Source: Pseudomonas helleri (lineage in GTDB: Bacteria; Pseudomonadota; Gammaproteobacteria; Pseudomonadales; Pseudomonadaceae). From it: DNA of 64,000 nucleotides. The position numbers and the translations under genes were made by a program. Shown piece after piece: positions 8,745-17,387 of the stretch (position 1 is its first letter; every line of letters begins with the position of its first letter). The stretch spans positions 1-64,000 of the forward strand of contig NZ_JYLD01000016.1 of the NCBI RefSeq assembly GCF_001043025.1, read 5' to 3'. The notes under the pieces were generated by a model. The model was not told where the DNA came from. It did not search any database and worked only from the letters and a program-made list of their open reading frames with translations.

Positions 8745-10031
8745 ATGAGTATTGATTCGCGCCTTCCCAAGTTCCGTAGCCTGGCGCCCGCCGAGCGTTT
8801 GCAGCACCTGCAAGCGCTGCTCGACCTGCCCGCTGATGACGTCGCGCTGTTGCGTGAGCCGGGTGCCCTGGCGCTGGAGCGGGCTGACGGCATGATCGAG
8901 AACGTGATCGGCACCTTCGAGTTGCCCTATGCCGTCGCAAGCAACTTCCAGATCAATGGCCGCGACGTGATCGTGCCCATGGTGGTCGAGGAACCTTCGG
9001 TGGTGGCGGCGGCCTCCTTTATGGCCAAGCTGGCGCGGGAGGCAGGCGGGTTTCAGACCTCCAGTTCGTTGCCGTTGATGCGCGCGCAGGTACAGATCGT
9101 TGATGTCGCTGACCCGTTCAATGCGCGCCTGAGCCTTTTACGGCGCAAGGACGAAATCATCGAGCTGGCGAACCGCAAAGACCAACTCCTCAACTCGCTG
9201 GGCGGCGGCTGCCGGGACATTGAAGTCCACACCTTTGCGCAAAGCCCGCGTGGGCCGATGCTGGTCGCGCATTTGATCGTCGATGTGCGTGATGCCATGG
9301 GCGCCAACACGGTTAACACCATGGCCGAGGCGGTCGCGCCGCTGATCGAAGAAATCACCGGGGCCAAGGTGCGCCTGCGCATCCTTTCCAATCTGGCTGA
9401 CTTGCGTCTGGCCCGTGCGCAAATCCGCATCGCCCCCGAGTTGCTCACCACGCCTGCATTCAAGGGTGAGGAGGTGATCGAAGGCATTCTCGACGCTTAC
9501 AACTTCGCGGTGATTGACCCGTACCGCGCCGCCACCCACAACAAGGGCATCATGAACGGCATAGACCCGTTGATTGTCGCCACCGGCAATGACTGGCGGG
9601 CGGTGGAGGCGGGCGCACATGCTTACGCCTGTCGCAATGGCCATTACGGCTCGCTGACCACCTGGGAGAAAGACGGCCAGGGCAACTTGGTGGGCACCCT
9701 GGAAATGCCCATGCCGGTCGGGCTGGTGGGCGGCGCCACCAAAACTCACCCTCTGGCGCAGTTGTCGCTGCGCATATTACGTGTCGAGAGTGCTCAGGAA
9801 CTGGCGGAAATTGCCGTAGCAGTCGGGCTGGCACAAAATCTCGGTGCGCTGCGGGCGCTGTCGACCGAAGGCATCCAGCGCGGGCACATGGCCTTGCATG
9901 CGCGCAACATTGCGCTGACGGCGGGCGCCAAGGGTGAAGAACTCGACTGGTTGGTCAAGCAGATGGTCGAAGCCCGCGACGTGCGCGCGGATCATGCGGC
10001 GGCACTGCTCAAGCAAAAACGCGGGCTGTGA
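8745..10031 (+). CDS. mvaA: Hydroxymethylglutaryl-CoA reductase, class II (degradative)
   Basis: The protein has 428 residues, the same length as the Pseudomonas mevalonii enzyme. The known catalytic residues fall at the same numbers: E83 (VEEP), K267 (THNKGIM), D283 (GND) and H381 (QRGH). D146 in NRKDQ, which specifies NADH in the class II enzyme, is also present. In this class the favoured direction is mevalonate plus CoA to HMG-CoA, feeding HMG-CoA lyase and acetoacetate. Pseudomonas makes isoprenoids by the MEP route, so a catabolic role is expected. No lyase gene is in the window. Carrier genes follow after a REP element. Confidence 0.95.
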   Translation: MSIDSRLPKFRSLAPAERLQHLQALLDLPADDVALLREPGALALERADGMIENVIGTFELPYAVASNFQINGRDVIVPMVVEEPSVVAAASFMAKLAREAGGFQTSSSLPLMRAQVQIVDVADPFNARLSLLRRKDEIIELANRKDQLLNSLGGGCRDIEVHTFAQSPRGPMLVAHLIVDVRDAMGANTVNTMAEAVAPLIEEITGAKVRLRILSNLADLRLARAQIRIAPELLTTPAFKGEEVIEGILDAYNFAVIDPYRAATHNKGIMNGIDPLIVATGNDWRAVEAGAHAYACRNGHYGSLTTWEKDGQGNLVGTLEMPMPVGLVGGATKTHPLAQLSLRILRVESAQELAEIAVAVGLAQNLGALRALSTEGIQRGHMALHARNIALTAGAKGEELDWLVKQMVEARDVRADHAAALLKQKRGL

Positions 10032-10050
10032 TGTAAAACACCACTTCATC

Positions 10051-10108
10051 TGTAGGAGCGAGCTTGCTCGCGAGCCTTTAAAAGATCGCGAGCAAGCTCG
10101 CTCCTACA
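10051..10108. repeat. REP palindrome
   Basis: The TGTAGGAGCGAGCTTG arm and its complement flank a short CGCGAGC/GATCGCG centre. It lies between mvaA and the small membrane protein gene, where it could modulate read-through within the presumed operon. Confidence 0.88.
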
Positions 10109-10163
10109 GGTATTGGGGCATCTCTCTTCACCTCCATAACAATAAAAGCAGTGGGAGAATTCT

Positions 10164-10628
10164 TTGAAACCTGAACTCTATGAAGTCTGGGGTGACACGG
10201 TTGATGTGCGCCATCTGGTGTACGCCATTGTGATTGGCGCCATCGTCAGCCTCAGCGCGTTTTTTACCGCACAGCACTTTTTGCTTGAGTGGGTGGCCTC
10301 CGCACAGATGGCCCGGGCCTACGCCATGCTGGTGGGCATTGTGGGTTGTCTGGTGGGCGGGGCAATCAGTGCGAGCCTGTTCAAACCCAAGCGCCATGTA
10401 GTCGAGCACGAGGCAGACCCGGCCTGGCGCAGCCAGATCCTGAAGGACTTGCAAAACGAGTTTGGTGACCTTGGGCGTTTGGCTGACCTGCCCCCCGAAA
10501 CCATTGCCGAACTCAAGGAGATGGACCTGTACGAGCTGTTCGTGGACTACGAGAAGGGCTTGCACAACGTCGGGGATGCCCCGGCACCAGCGGTCGATGG
10601 CCTGGCTGCCAATGGAGGCCGCTCATGA
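10164..10628 (+). CDS. Small membrane protein, probable partner of TctA-type carrier
   Basis: This 154-residue protein starts at a TTG preceded by GGGAG at 8 bases; no ATG fits better. Two hydrophobic segments are visible (about residues 18-42 and 50-72), followed by a charged soluble tail with LPPETIAELKEMDLYELFVDYEKGL. The next gene, a TctA-type permease, overlaps it by 4 bases, so the two are co-translated. TctB proteins usually have four membrane segments, so this is either a very divergent small subunit or a different kind of accessory protein. I do not recognise the family. Confidence 0.75.
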   Translation: MKPELYEVWGDTVDVRHLVYAIVIGAIVSLSAFFTAQHFLLEWVASAQMARAYAMLVGIVGCLVGGAISASLFKPKRHVVEHEADPAWRSQILKDLQNEFGDLGRLADLPPETIAELKEMDLYELFVDYEKGLHNVGDAPAPAVDGLAANGGRS

Positions 10629-12013
10629 TCGTCTCATTGTTCGATCAAGTGCTGATTGCCCTGGGCATGGGCATTCTGGGGGCGGTGATTTTTGCCGCCA
10701 TCGGGCTGATTTCCGGCAGCGACGAAACCACCACCCTGGCACCGCTGACCTTGCTGGTGGTGCTGCTGGGCGTGCCTGCGCCGGGGGTGCTGACGTTCTT
10801 TCTGGCCGGTGCGGTGGCCAAGCACATGACCCACGCTGTGCCCACGGCGCTGCTGGGGATTCCCGGTGACACCATGGCCACGCCGTTGATGCGCGAGGCC
10901 AACTTTTTGCGCAACCTCGGGGTGCCGCACATTGCCTTGCGCAAGATGATTTCCGGGGCGGTGATTGCTGCGCTGATCGCCGTGCCCATGGCGGTCCTGT
11001 TTGCGGTCATGCTGGCGCCGTTTGGCGACACCATCAAGCGCTCGGCGCCGTGGATTTTCCTGGCGGCGGCGATTGCCATTGCGTGGTTTTCGAAAGGGCG
11101 GCTGGCGGCGGTACTGGCCTTGATCCCTTTTGTGCTGATCATTCTCGGCCTGCAAACCCTGACCGGCCAATACGGGGTCAAGCTCACCGTCAGTTACTTT
11201 CTGGGGATCGCCATCGGGCCTTTGATTGCAGCCCTGTTCGCGATGATGGCCCCGGCCGAGCGCGAGAACATGCGCCGCAGTGAAGTGCGCACGTTTTCAC
11301 TGTCGCCTGATGTAAAAAGCGGCGGTGGCTTCTTTCCCAACCCGCTCAAGGTTCTGGACCGCAAACAAAGCCTGTGGACCGGGATCACCGCTGTAATCTC
11401 CAGTGCCACCTTCGTGTTCAGCCCGGTGGCCATGACCGTGATCATGGGTGAACTGGTCGGCTCGCGGGTCAAGCATGTTTACCACCGCCTGACCACAGTG
11501 ATTACCGCGCGCAATGGCGTGACCGAGTCCACCTACATTGCCGAGGCGCTGATCCCGCTGATTGCCTTTGGCTTGCCACTGAGCCCGGTGGCGGCGGGCC
11601 CGGCAGCGCCGTTGTTCAACGCGCCGCCGCGCTTTAGCGTGGACTCGGCCTCGGGCGAGGTGCACAACCTGCACTCGTTGCTCAGCACCTGGGAGTTTCT
11701 CGGCTATGGCATGTTGGCAGTGGTGGTGGCCTTGTTGATCGCCTATCCATTCACCATGAACTACGCGTATCGCGCGGCGTCGTACGTGTCGCGCAAAATC
11801 AGCCACGAAGCGGTAATCGCGACGTTTGTCGGGTTGATTCTGGTGATCGGGATCTGGGAGGGCGGTTTGCTTGGCTTGCTGGTGATTGTCACCGTTGGCC
11901 TACTGGGCGGTTTTCTCTCGCGCTTTCTGGGCTTCAACATCGGCGTGCAGTTCATGGGGTATTACACCGCGGTGCTGACCGTACCGGCCCTGGTTGCGCT
12001 GTTGGCGGGCTGA
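10625..12013 (+). CDS. TctA-family permease (tripartite tricarboxylate carrier type)
   Basis: This 462-residue polytopic membrane protein has many transmembrane segments and the TctA-like features GSDETTTLAPLTLLVVLLGVP and TALLGIPGDTMATP, which is the conserved PGD-type loop, plus a second half beginning around residue 255. TctA proteins are the large subunit of solute carriers that use a periplasmic binding protein (TctC) for organic acids. Here no TctC gene is present. Its position downstream of a degradative HMG-CoA reductase suggests mevalonate or another hydroxy-acid as substrate, which is inference. It is slightly shorter than typical TctA (about 500 residues). Confidence 0.85.
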   Translation: MIVSLFDQVLIALGMGILGAVIFAAIGLISGSDETTTLAPLTLLVVLLGVPAPGVLTFFLAGAVAKHMTHAVPTALLGIPGDTMATPLMREANFLRNLGVPHIALRKMISGAVIAALIAVPMAVLFAVMLAPFGDTIKRSAPWIFLAAAIAIAWFSKGRLAAVLALIPFVLIILGLQTLTGQYGVKLTVSYFLGIAIGPLIAALFAMMAPAERENMRRSEVRTFSLSPDVKSGGGFFPNPLKVLDRKQSLWTGITAVISSATFVFSPVAMTVIMGELVGSRVKHVYHRLTTVITARNGVTESTYIAEALIPLIAFGLPLSPVAAGPAAPLFNAPPRFSVDSASGEVHNLHSLLSTWEFLGYGMLAVVVALLIAYPFTMNYAYRAASYVSRKISHEAVIATFVGLILVIGIWEGGLLGLLVIVTVGLLGGFLSRFLGFNIGVQFMGYYTAVLTVPALVALLAG

Positions 12014-12081
12014 GTGACCTGCCCCGAACCGGCGGTGCTGTGTACACTGCATCGCCTCAGGTCATGTCAAAGGAGATCTCG

Positions 12082-13032
12082 GTGGATCTACGCCAGTTGG
12101 AAGCGTTTGCTGCGGTCATGTCGGCGGGCAGTGTCACGGGGGCAGGGCAGATGCTCGGGCGCTCGCAGCCTACCGTGACCCGGCTGATACAGGAGTTGGA
12201 GCATGAACTGGGGTTTGCCCTGTTCGAACGCAGCGGGCCGAAAGTCACCCCGACGCAAAAGGCGTTCATGCTCTCGGCTGAGGTCGAGAATGCCCTGCAA
12301 GGGGTGCGTCACGTGCAGCAGCGGGCACTGAGCATTGCCCGTGACGAAAACCTCAGTTTGCGTCTGGTGGCCACCCCGGCCCTGGCCTCGGGCCTGTTGC
12401 CGCCTGCGCTGGCGCAGTTGCCACCGGGTTTGCAGCCGCAACAACTGCAAATCCAGAGCCTCAGCGCGCAAGAAGCGGTGCAGGCGGTATTGGCCAAAAC
12501 CGTGGATCTGGGGGTGGTCAGCTTGCCGCTGGAACATCGCGGCCTTGAGTTGCACTGGATTGGCGAAGCCGCCTGCGTGGCGGTGCTGGCGGCCGACTCG
12601 CCGCTGGCGGCAGAGCCGGTGCTGAGCATGCAAACCCTGGCACAACAGACCTTGATCAGCATCTCCAACCCGTTCCGCTTCCGCCGACGCATCAACCGCG
12701 CGTTCGAAGCCGCCGGGGTTGAGCCGCAGCACATTCTTGACACCAACACCTCGCTGACCGCCATGCAAATGGCCCGCGTGGGGCTGGGCGTGGCGCTGGC
12801 CGACCCGTTTACGGCCTTTGGCGTGCCATTGAACGGCGTCGTGGTGCGACCGATTGAAAGCAACGTACCGTTCTTTTTTGGCTTGATCTCGGCCTACGCC
12901 ACACCGTTATCGGAAGTGGCCAAGGCGTTGGTCGAAACCCTCAAGACCTCATCCCAGGCCTTGCTGCCAGGCATGATCGTGCACCCGGCCAGCAGCCATG
13001 ATGCGTTGATGCAAAGCATCTACGCCGGTTAA
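12082..13032 (+). CDS. LysR-family transcriptional regulator
   Basis: The GTG at 12082 is the likely start (316 residues), because AAGGAG lies 6 bases upstream; an in-frame ATG at 12064 would overlap that ribosome site. The N-terminal helix-turn-helix reads VDLRQLEAFAAVMSAGSVTGAGQMLGRSQPTVTRLIQELE, followed by a periplasmic-binding-like effector domain from about residue 90. It sits just after the carrier genes on the same strand with a gap of about 70 bases. It may respond to the transported acid or act at the downstream TonB-receptor cluster. The effector is unknown. Confidence 0.88.
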   Translation: MDLRQLEAFAAVMSAGSVTGAGQMLGRSQPTVTRLIQELEHELGFALFERSGPKVTPTQKAFMLSAEVENALQGVRHVQQRALSIARDENLSLRLVATPALASGLLPPALAQLPPGLQPQQLQIQSLSAQEAVQAVLAKTVDLGVVSLPLEHRGLELHWIGEAACVAVLAADSPLAAEPVLSMQTLAQQTLISISNPFRFRRRINRAFEAAGVEPQHILDTNTSLTAMQMARVGLGVALADPFTAFGVPLNGVVVRPIESNVPFFFGLISAYATPLSEVAKALVETLKTSSQALLPGMIVHPASSHDALMQSIYAG

Positions 13033-13042
13033 ACCCTTCCCG

Positions 13043-13110
13043 TGTAGGAGCGAGCTTGCCTCGCGATCTTTTAGAAGGTCAAAAGATCGCGAGGCAAGCT
13101 CGCTCCTACA
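13043..13110. repeat. REP palindrome
   Basis: This is a complete REP inverted repeat with TGTAGGAGCGAGCTTG arms. It directly follows the LysR gene and precedes the promoter region of the TonB-receptor cluster. Confidence 0.9.
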
Positions 13111-13332
13111 ATTTTTATTCTGAAAAGTAATATTCATATCCTTTTTTGCCAGTTGATGGAATAACCGCTGCTCCTTAGTATTCATTTACCGCATTCAATG
13201 CGCTAATGAATCATGAAAATGAATTGAAGGCTGCCAACACAGACCTTCAGCTTCGCGGGCATCCAGCCGACCTCGGCAAATCGCCGCAAGACGTGTTTTA
13301 ACTTTTTTGGCGATTTATCGGGGAGTTTGCAT

Positions 13333-15831
13333 ATGCAATCCGGCGCTTCATCGGCTTCACTTTTTACCCCGGCAGCCCTCGCGCTGACCGGCCTGTGCCT
13401 GGTCAGTGGACCGGTAGCGGCACAAGAAGATGACGACAAGGCTCACGCTAAAACGGAGCCGGTCATGCAAACCGTGGTTTCGGTCGGTAACCGCGGTACT
13501 CAGCGCACGGTGGCTGAAAGTGCCGTGCCGATCGATGTGATCAGCGGCCAGGAACTGCTCAAGCAAGGTGCGAGTACCAGTTTGCGCGATGCCCTGGCGC
13601 AAACCCTGCCTTCGTTCAACGTGGCCAAGGTGACCGGCGGCGCCTACAGCAACGTGGCCCGTTCGGCCGGTTTGCGCGGCCTGGGTGGCGGCTATGTGCT
13701 GGTGCTGGTCAATGGCAAGCGCCGCCATGGCGGTTCAGTTGCCTCGGAAAACTCGGTGCTGTCCGAAGGCTGGAACCCGGCCGATCTGGATCTGATCCCC
13801 ATCAGCGCCATCGACCGCGTGGAAGTGCTGCGCGACGGTGCGGCAGCGCAATACGGTTCGGATGCCATCGCCGGGGTGATCAATATCATCCTCAAGTCCA
13901 ACAGCAGCGGCGGCAGCGCCAGCACCATGGCCGGGCGTCGTTCGCATTATCACAGCGGGGTGGGCTCCAACGGTGAGACCTATCAGCAGACCTTCGATAT
14001 CGGTTTGCCGCTGCCCAATGACGGCTTTTTCAACTTCGCCCTGGATGCCAAAAAGCAGGACAGCACCAAGCGTTCCGGGGTGGCCACCGGCAGTTTTTAC
14101 TACCCGGTGAATGGCCAGCCTGACCCGCGTGAAAACACCATCGACAAGCGCACCTATGGCGGTGGCCTGCCGGAGATCGAGCAGCTCAACGTGTCGTACA
14201 ACGCCGAGTTGCCGCTTAACGATTCGATCTCGCTGTACTCCTTCAGCACGGTCGGCCAGCAGGATGCGCTGGTGTCTATCGCTTATCGTCGCCCCAACGG
14301 CAACACCATCATCAACGAGCTGTACCCGGACGGCGTGGCCCCGGATTTCACCTTTGACAGCTTTGACTACCAAAGCGTGTTCGGTGCCCGTGGCGATGAT
14401 TTGGCGGGCTGGGGCTGGGACTTGAGCACCTCATACGGCTCGAACCGGCAGAAGCAAAGCACCAAAAACAACCTCAACCCGTCGTTGGGGCCGGACAGCC
14501 CGCGGCACTTTGACCTGCAGACCAACACGTTCACCCAGTGGACGACCAACCTGGACCTCAACCGCAAGCTGGACATCGGCACGCGCAACCCGCTGAACTT
14601 TGCCACCGGCCTCGAATACCGTTTCGAGCAGTACCGCACAGAGTCCGGGGACGCCGACTCTTATGCCAACGGCGGTTACCGTTACCCGCAAGGCCACCCG
14701 CGGGCGGGGCAGTTGTCGGCCATCGGTGCGCTGGGCAATTATTTGCTGCTGCCCGAGGACGAAGTCAATCTGCGTCGCAGCAACTCGGCCGCTTATGTCG
14801 ACCTGGGGCTGGATGTGACGGACAAGTGGTTTGTCGGCGCCGCGGGGCGTTTTGAACATTACACCGACAGCTCGGGCAATACCTGGACCGGCAAGCTGTC
14901 GACCCGTTATGCCTTTACCCCGGAGCTGGCTGCACGAGGTGCCATCAGCACCGGTTTTGTTGCGCCGTCGATGGTGCAACAGGGCTACGCCAAGACCGGC
15001 TTGGGCCGTCGCACCGTGGGCAATGAAACCCAGGACATCATGATCAAGCGTGTGCAACCCAACTCGGCGATTGGCCGGGCGTTGGGCGCTGAAGACCTGG
15101 ATCCGGTGAAGTCTGAAAGCATCTCGGCGGGCCTGACCTGGAGCCCGGTGCAGAACCTCAACATCGCATTGGATGCCTACCTGATTGACCTGCAAGACCG
15201 TATTGCACTGATCAGCCCGCTGTCGGGCCCGGCAGTCGACAAGATCCTCGCGGCCAATGGTTTTTCCCATGTGCAGCAGGTGCAGTACTACGCCAACGCC
15301 TTTGACACCCGCACCAAGGGCCTGGATCTGGTGGCCGACTACACCCAGCACCTGGACCGTTACGGACGTTTGCGCTGGAACCTGGGGGCGAACTGGAACA
15401 AAGCCACCATTACCGACCTCAAGGCCAATCCCGGCCAGTTGCAAAGCCTCGGCCTGTCGCGTTTTGAGCGCACGGAGCTGGGCGGTGTGACTGACCTGGT
15501 GCCCAAGAGCAAGTACATCGTCGGTGTGAACTGGCAAGTCAGCGACTGGGACATTGGCCTGCGCAGCACCCGTTACGGCAAGGTCAAGCGCCTGGGCAGC
15601 GGCACCAGCGGCATTGACGAAACCTTCAGCGCCAAGTGGATCACCGATGTCGACGTGAACTACGCCCTGACCGACAACATCACCGTGTCTGTGGGGGCCG
15701 ACAACGTGTTCAACGTGTACCCGGACAAGCACCAGATCATTGATGTCTCCGGTGGCTCGTACTACTCGTCGATCTCGCCGTTTGGCTCTTACGGGGCGTT
15801 TTACTACGGCCGTCTGAACATCGATTTTTAA
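13333..15831 (+). CDS. TonB-dependent outer-membrane receptor
   Basis: The ATG at 13333 follows GGGGAG by 7 bases and gives 832 residues. Residues 1-31 are a signal peptide. A TonB-box-like MQTVVSV and a plug domain follow (VPIDVISGQELLKQGASTSLRDAL, RGLGGGYVLVLVNGKRRHGG, VEVLRDGAAAQYGSDAIAGVINI). The barrel ends in a terminal aromatic residue (NIDF). There is no STN signalling domain. It is the first gene of a collinear set with an oxidoreductase and a Dpp-type ABC importer, so it probably brings the same ligand across the outer membrane. It need not be a siderophore receptor; the ligand is unknown. Confidence 0.92.
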   Translation: MQSGASSASLFTPAALALTGLCLVSGPVAAQEDDDKAHAKTEPVMQTVVSVGNRGTQRTVAESAVPIDVISGQELLKQGASTSLRDALAQTLPSFNVAKVTGGAYSNVARSAGLRGLGGGYVLVLVNGKRRHGGSVASENSVLSEGWNPADLDLIPISAIDRVEVLRDGAAAQYGSDAIAGVINIILKSNSSGGSASTMAGRRSHYHSGVGSNGETYQQTFDIGLPLPNDGFFNFALDAKKQDSTKRSGVATGSFYYPVNGQPDPRENTIDKRTYGGGLPEIEQLNVSYNAELPLNDSISLYSFSTVGQQDALVSIAYRRPNGNTIINELYPDGVAPDFTFDSFDYQSVFGARGDDLAGWGWDLSTSYGSNRQKQSTKNNLNPSLGPDSPRHFDLQTNTFTQWTTNLDLNRKLDIGTRNPLNFATGLEYRFEQYRTESGDADSYANGGYRYPQGHPRAGQLSAIGALGNYLLLPEDEVNLRRSNSAAYVDLGLDVTDKWFVGAAGRFEHYTDSSGNTWTGKLSTRYAFTPELAARGAISTGFVAPSMVQQGYAKTGLGRRTVGNETQDIMIKRVQPNSAIGRALGAEDLDPVKSESISAGLTWSPVQNLNIALDAYLIDLQDRIALISPLSGPAVDKILAANGFSHVQQVQYYANAFDTRTKGLDLVADYTQHLDRYGRLRWNLGANWNKATITDLKANPGQLQSLGLSRFERTELGGVTDLVPKSKYIVGVNWQVSDWDIGLRSTRYGKVKRLGSGTSGIDETFSAKWITDVDVNYALTDNITVSVGADNVFNVYPDKHQIIDVSGGSYYSSISPFGSYGAFYYGRLNIDF

Positions 15832-15856
15832 ACCCGGGGCCAACGCCTGGCCCGCC

Positions 15857-15897
15857 CTTCGCAGGATCTGCCGCAGTCTGCGGCAGATCCTGCGAAG
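15857..15897 (+). terminator. 19-bp perfect hairpin after TonB receptor gene
   Basis: Two perfectly complementary 19-base arms (15857-15875 and 15879-15897) are separated by a 3-base loop. No T tract follows, so it may be a partial terminator or a processing/stabilising element that gives different expression of the receptor and the downstream enzyme and ABC genes. Confidence 0.6.
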
Positions 15898-15926
15898 CGT
15901 TCATGACTTTAATAGAGATACCGACA

Positions 15927-17387
15927 ATGCCCCACACCACAGCTCCCATTGGCCTGCCAGCCCTCGAAGCGCGCCTGCGCGAGGATTTGCAGTGGCTCGA
16001 TTTACCGGCTCAGCCGTGGGTCAAACCTCGTCATCAAGAAGGCCAGTTGCTGCTTGAAGTGGCCGTGATTGGCGGGGGGATGGCCGGGTTGGCGCTGGCA
16101 ACCGAGTTGCGTCATCTGGGGGTGAAGGCGGTGGTGTTCGACCAGTCCGAAGAAGGCTTTGAAGGGCCGTGGGCGACCACGGCACGCATGCAGACCCTGC
16201 GCTCGCCCAAGCAATTGAGCGGCCCTGCATTGGGTTTGCCAGCCTTGACCTTTCGGGCCTGGTTTGAAGCCCAGTTCGGCCTGGCCGCGTGGGAGCAACT
16301 GGACAAGATTCCGCGCCTGCAATGGGCTGAGTATTTGCGCTGGTATCGGCATGTGCTACGCCTGGATGTGCGTAACCGCCACCGCGTGACACGGGTGCAA
16401 CCGAGGGCGGACGGCTGCGTCGAACTGAGTATTGATGCCGACGGGCAAGCCCTTAACGTCTCGGCCCGGCACGTGGTGCTAGCCACCGGTCGCGATGGTT
16501 TGGGCGGGCCTTGGGTACCAGAAGTGGCTGACGCGCTGCCCCGTGAATACTGGGCGCACTCGGCTGACGGTTTGCAGGACCACTGGTTTGTCGGCAAGCG
16601 CGTGGCGGTGATCGGCGGCGGCGCCTCGGCCATGGACGCTGCCGGTACTGCGCTGGAGGCGGGCGCCCGGTCGGTGGACGTGCTGGTCCGGCGTAAGGAT
16701 TTACCCCGTATCAACAAGGGCAAAGGTGCCGGTAGCCCGGGCATGACCCACGGTTACTGGCGCCTGCCGGATGACTGGAAATGGAGCATCCGCCACTACC
16801 TCAACCTGCAACAAGTGCCGCCGCCGCAGGGCAGTACGTTGCGCGTGTCGCGGCACGCCAACGCGCGGTTCTTGCTGGGCAGCCCGGTTGAATCGGTGGC
16901 GGTGCACGCCGATGGCAGCCTTTTGCTACAGACGCCGACCGCCCATTTGCACTACGACTTTCTGGTGTTTGCCACCGGCTTTCGCAGCAACTGGGCTCTG
17001 CGCCCGGAGTTCTCGCCGTTTGCCCCGCACATCAAACTGTGGAGCGACCGTTACAGCGCACCGGCCGGGCAAGAAGATAATGAGTTGTCGCAGTTGCCCG
17101 ACCTGGGGCCGTTATTCGAATTTCTCGAACGTGTGCCTGGCTCCTGCCCGGGGCTAGACCGCGTGCATTGCTTCAGTTACCCGGCAGCGCTGACTTACGG
17201 CGGTGTGTCCGGTGATATTCCGGCCATCAGCGAAGGCGCCAAGCGCATGGCTCAAGGGTTGGCCGGGCAATTGTTCAACGACGATATCGAACTGCATTTC
17301 GAGGCGATGCAAGCCTATGCCGAGCCGGAATTGAAGGGCGATGAATGGCAGCCGGGCATCCTGCGCGCCGAGGAGTTGCGCACATGA
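15927..17387 (+). CDS. FAD/NAD(P)-binding oxidoreductase (flavin monooxygenase-like)
   Basis: The protein has about 486 residues from the ATG at 15927 (GAGAT upstream); an ATG at 15903 is also in frame. The FAD-binding GxGxxG-type loop is VAVIGGGMAGLALATEL near residue 50. A second Rossmann loop, VAVIGGGASAMDAAGTAL near residue 230, binds NAD(P)H, and VFATGFRSNW resembles the ATG motif of group B monooxygenases. The canonical FxGxxxHxxx fingerprint is not intact. It overlaps the first ABC permease gene by 4 bases, so it is co-translated with the importer. It probably oxidises the imported compound (N-, S- or Baeyer-Villiger-type chemistry); the substrate is unknown. Confidence 0.85.
   Translation: MPHTTAPIGLPALEARLREDLQWLDLPAQPWVKPRHQEGQLLLEVAVIGGGMAGLALATELRHLGVKAVVFDQSEEGFEGPWATTARMQTLRSPKQLSGPALGLPALTFRAWFEAQFGLAAWEQLDKIPRLQWAEYLRWYRHVLRLDVRNRHRVTRVQPRADGCVELSIDADGQALNVSARHVVLATGRDGLGGPWVPEVADALPREYWAHSADGLQDHWFVGKRVAVIGGGASAMDAAGTALEAGARSVDVLVRRKDLPRINKGKGAGSPGMTHGYWRLPDDWKWSIRHYLNLQQVPPPQGSTLRVSRHANARFLLGSPVESVAVHADGSLLLQTPTAHLHYDFLVFATGFRSNWALRPEFSPFAPHIKLWSDRYSAPAGQEDNELSQLPDLGPLFEFLERVPGSCPGLDRVHCFSYPAALTYGGVSGDIPAISEGAKRMAQGLAGQLFNDDIELHFEAMQAYAEPELKGDEWQPGILRAEELRT

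Noticed and set aside
14431..15843. 470-codon frame antisense to the TonB receptor
   Set aside because: It is the mirror of a clear receptor gene in high-GC DNA; the translation has no domain features.
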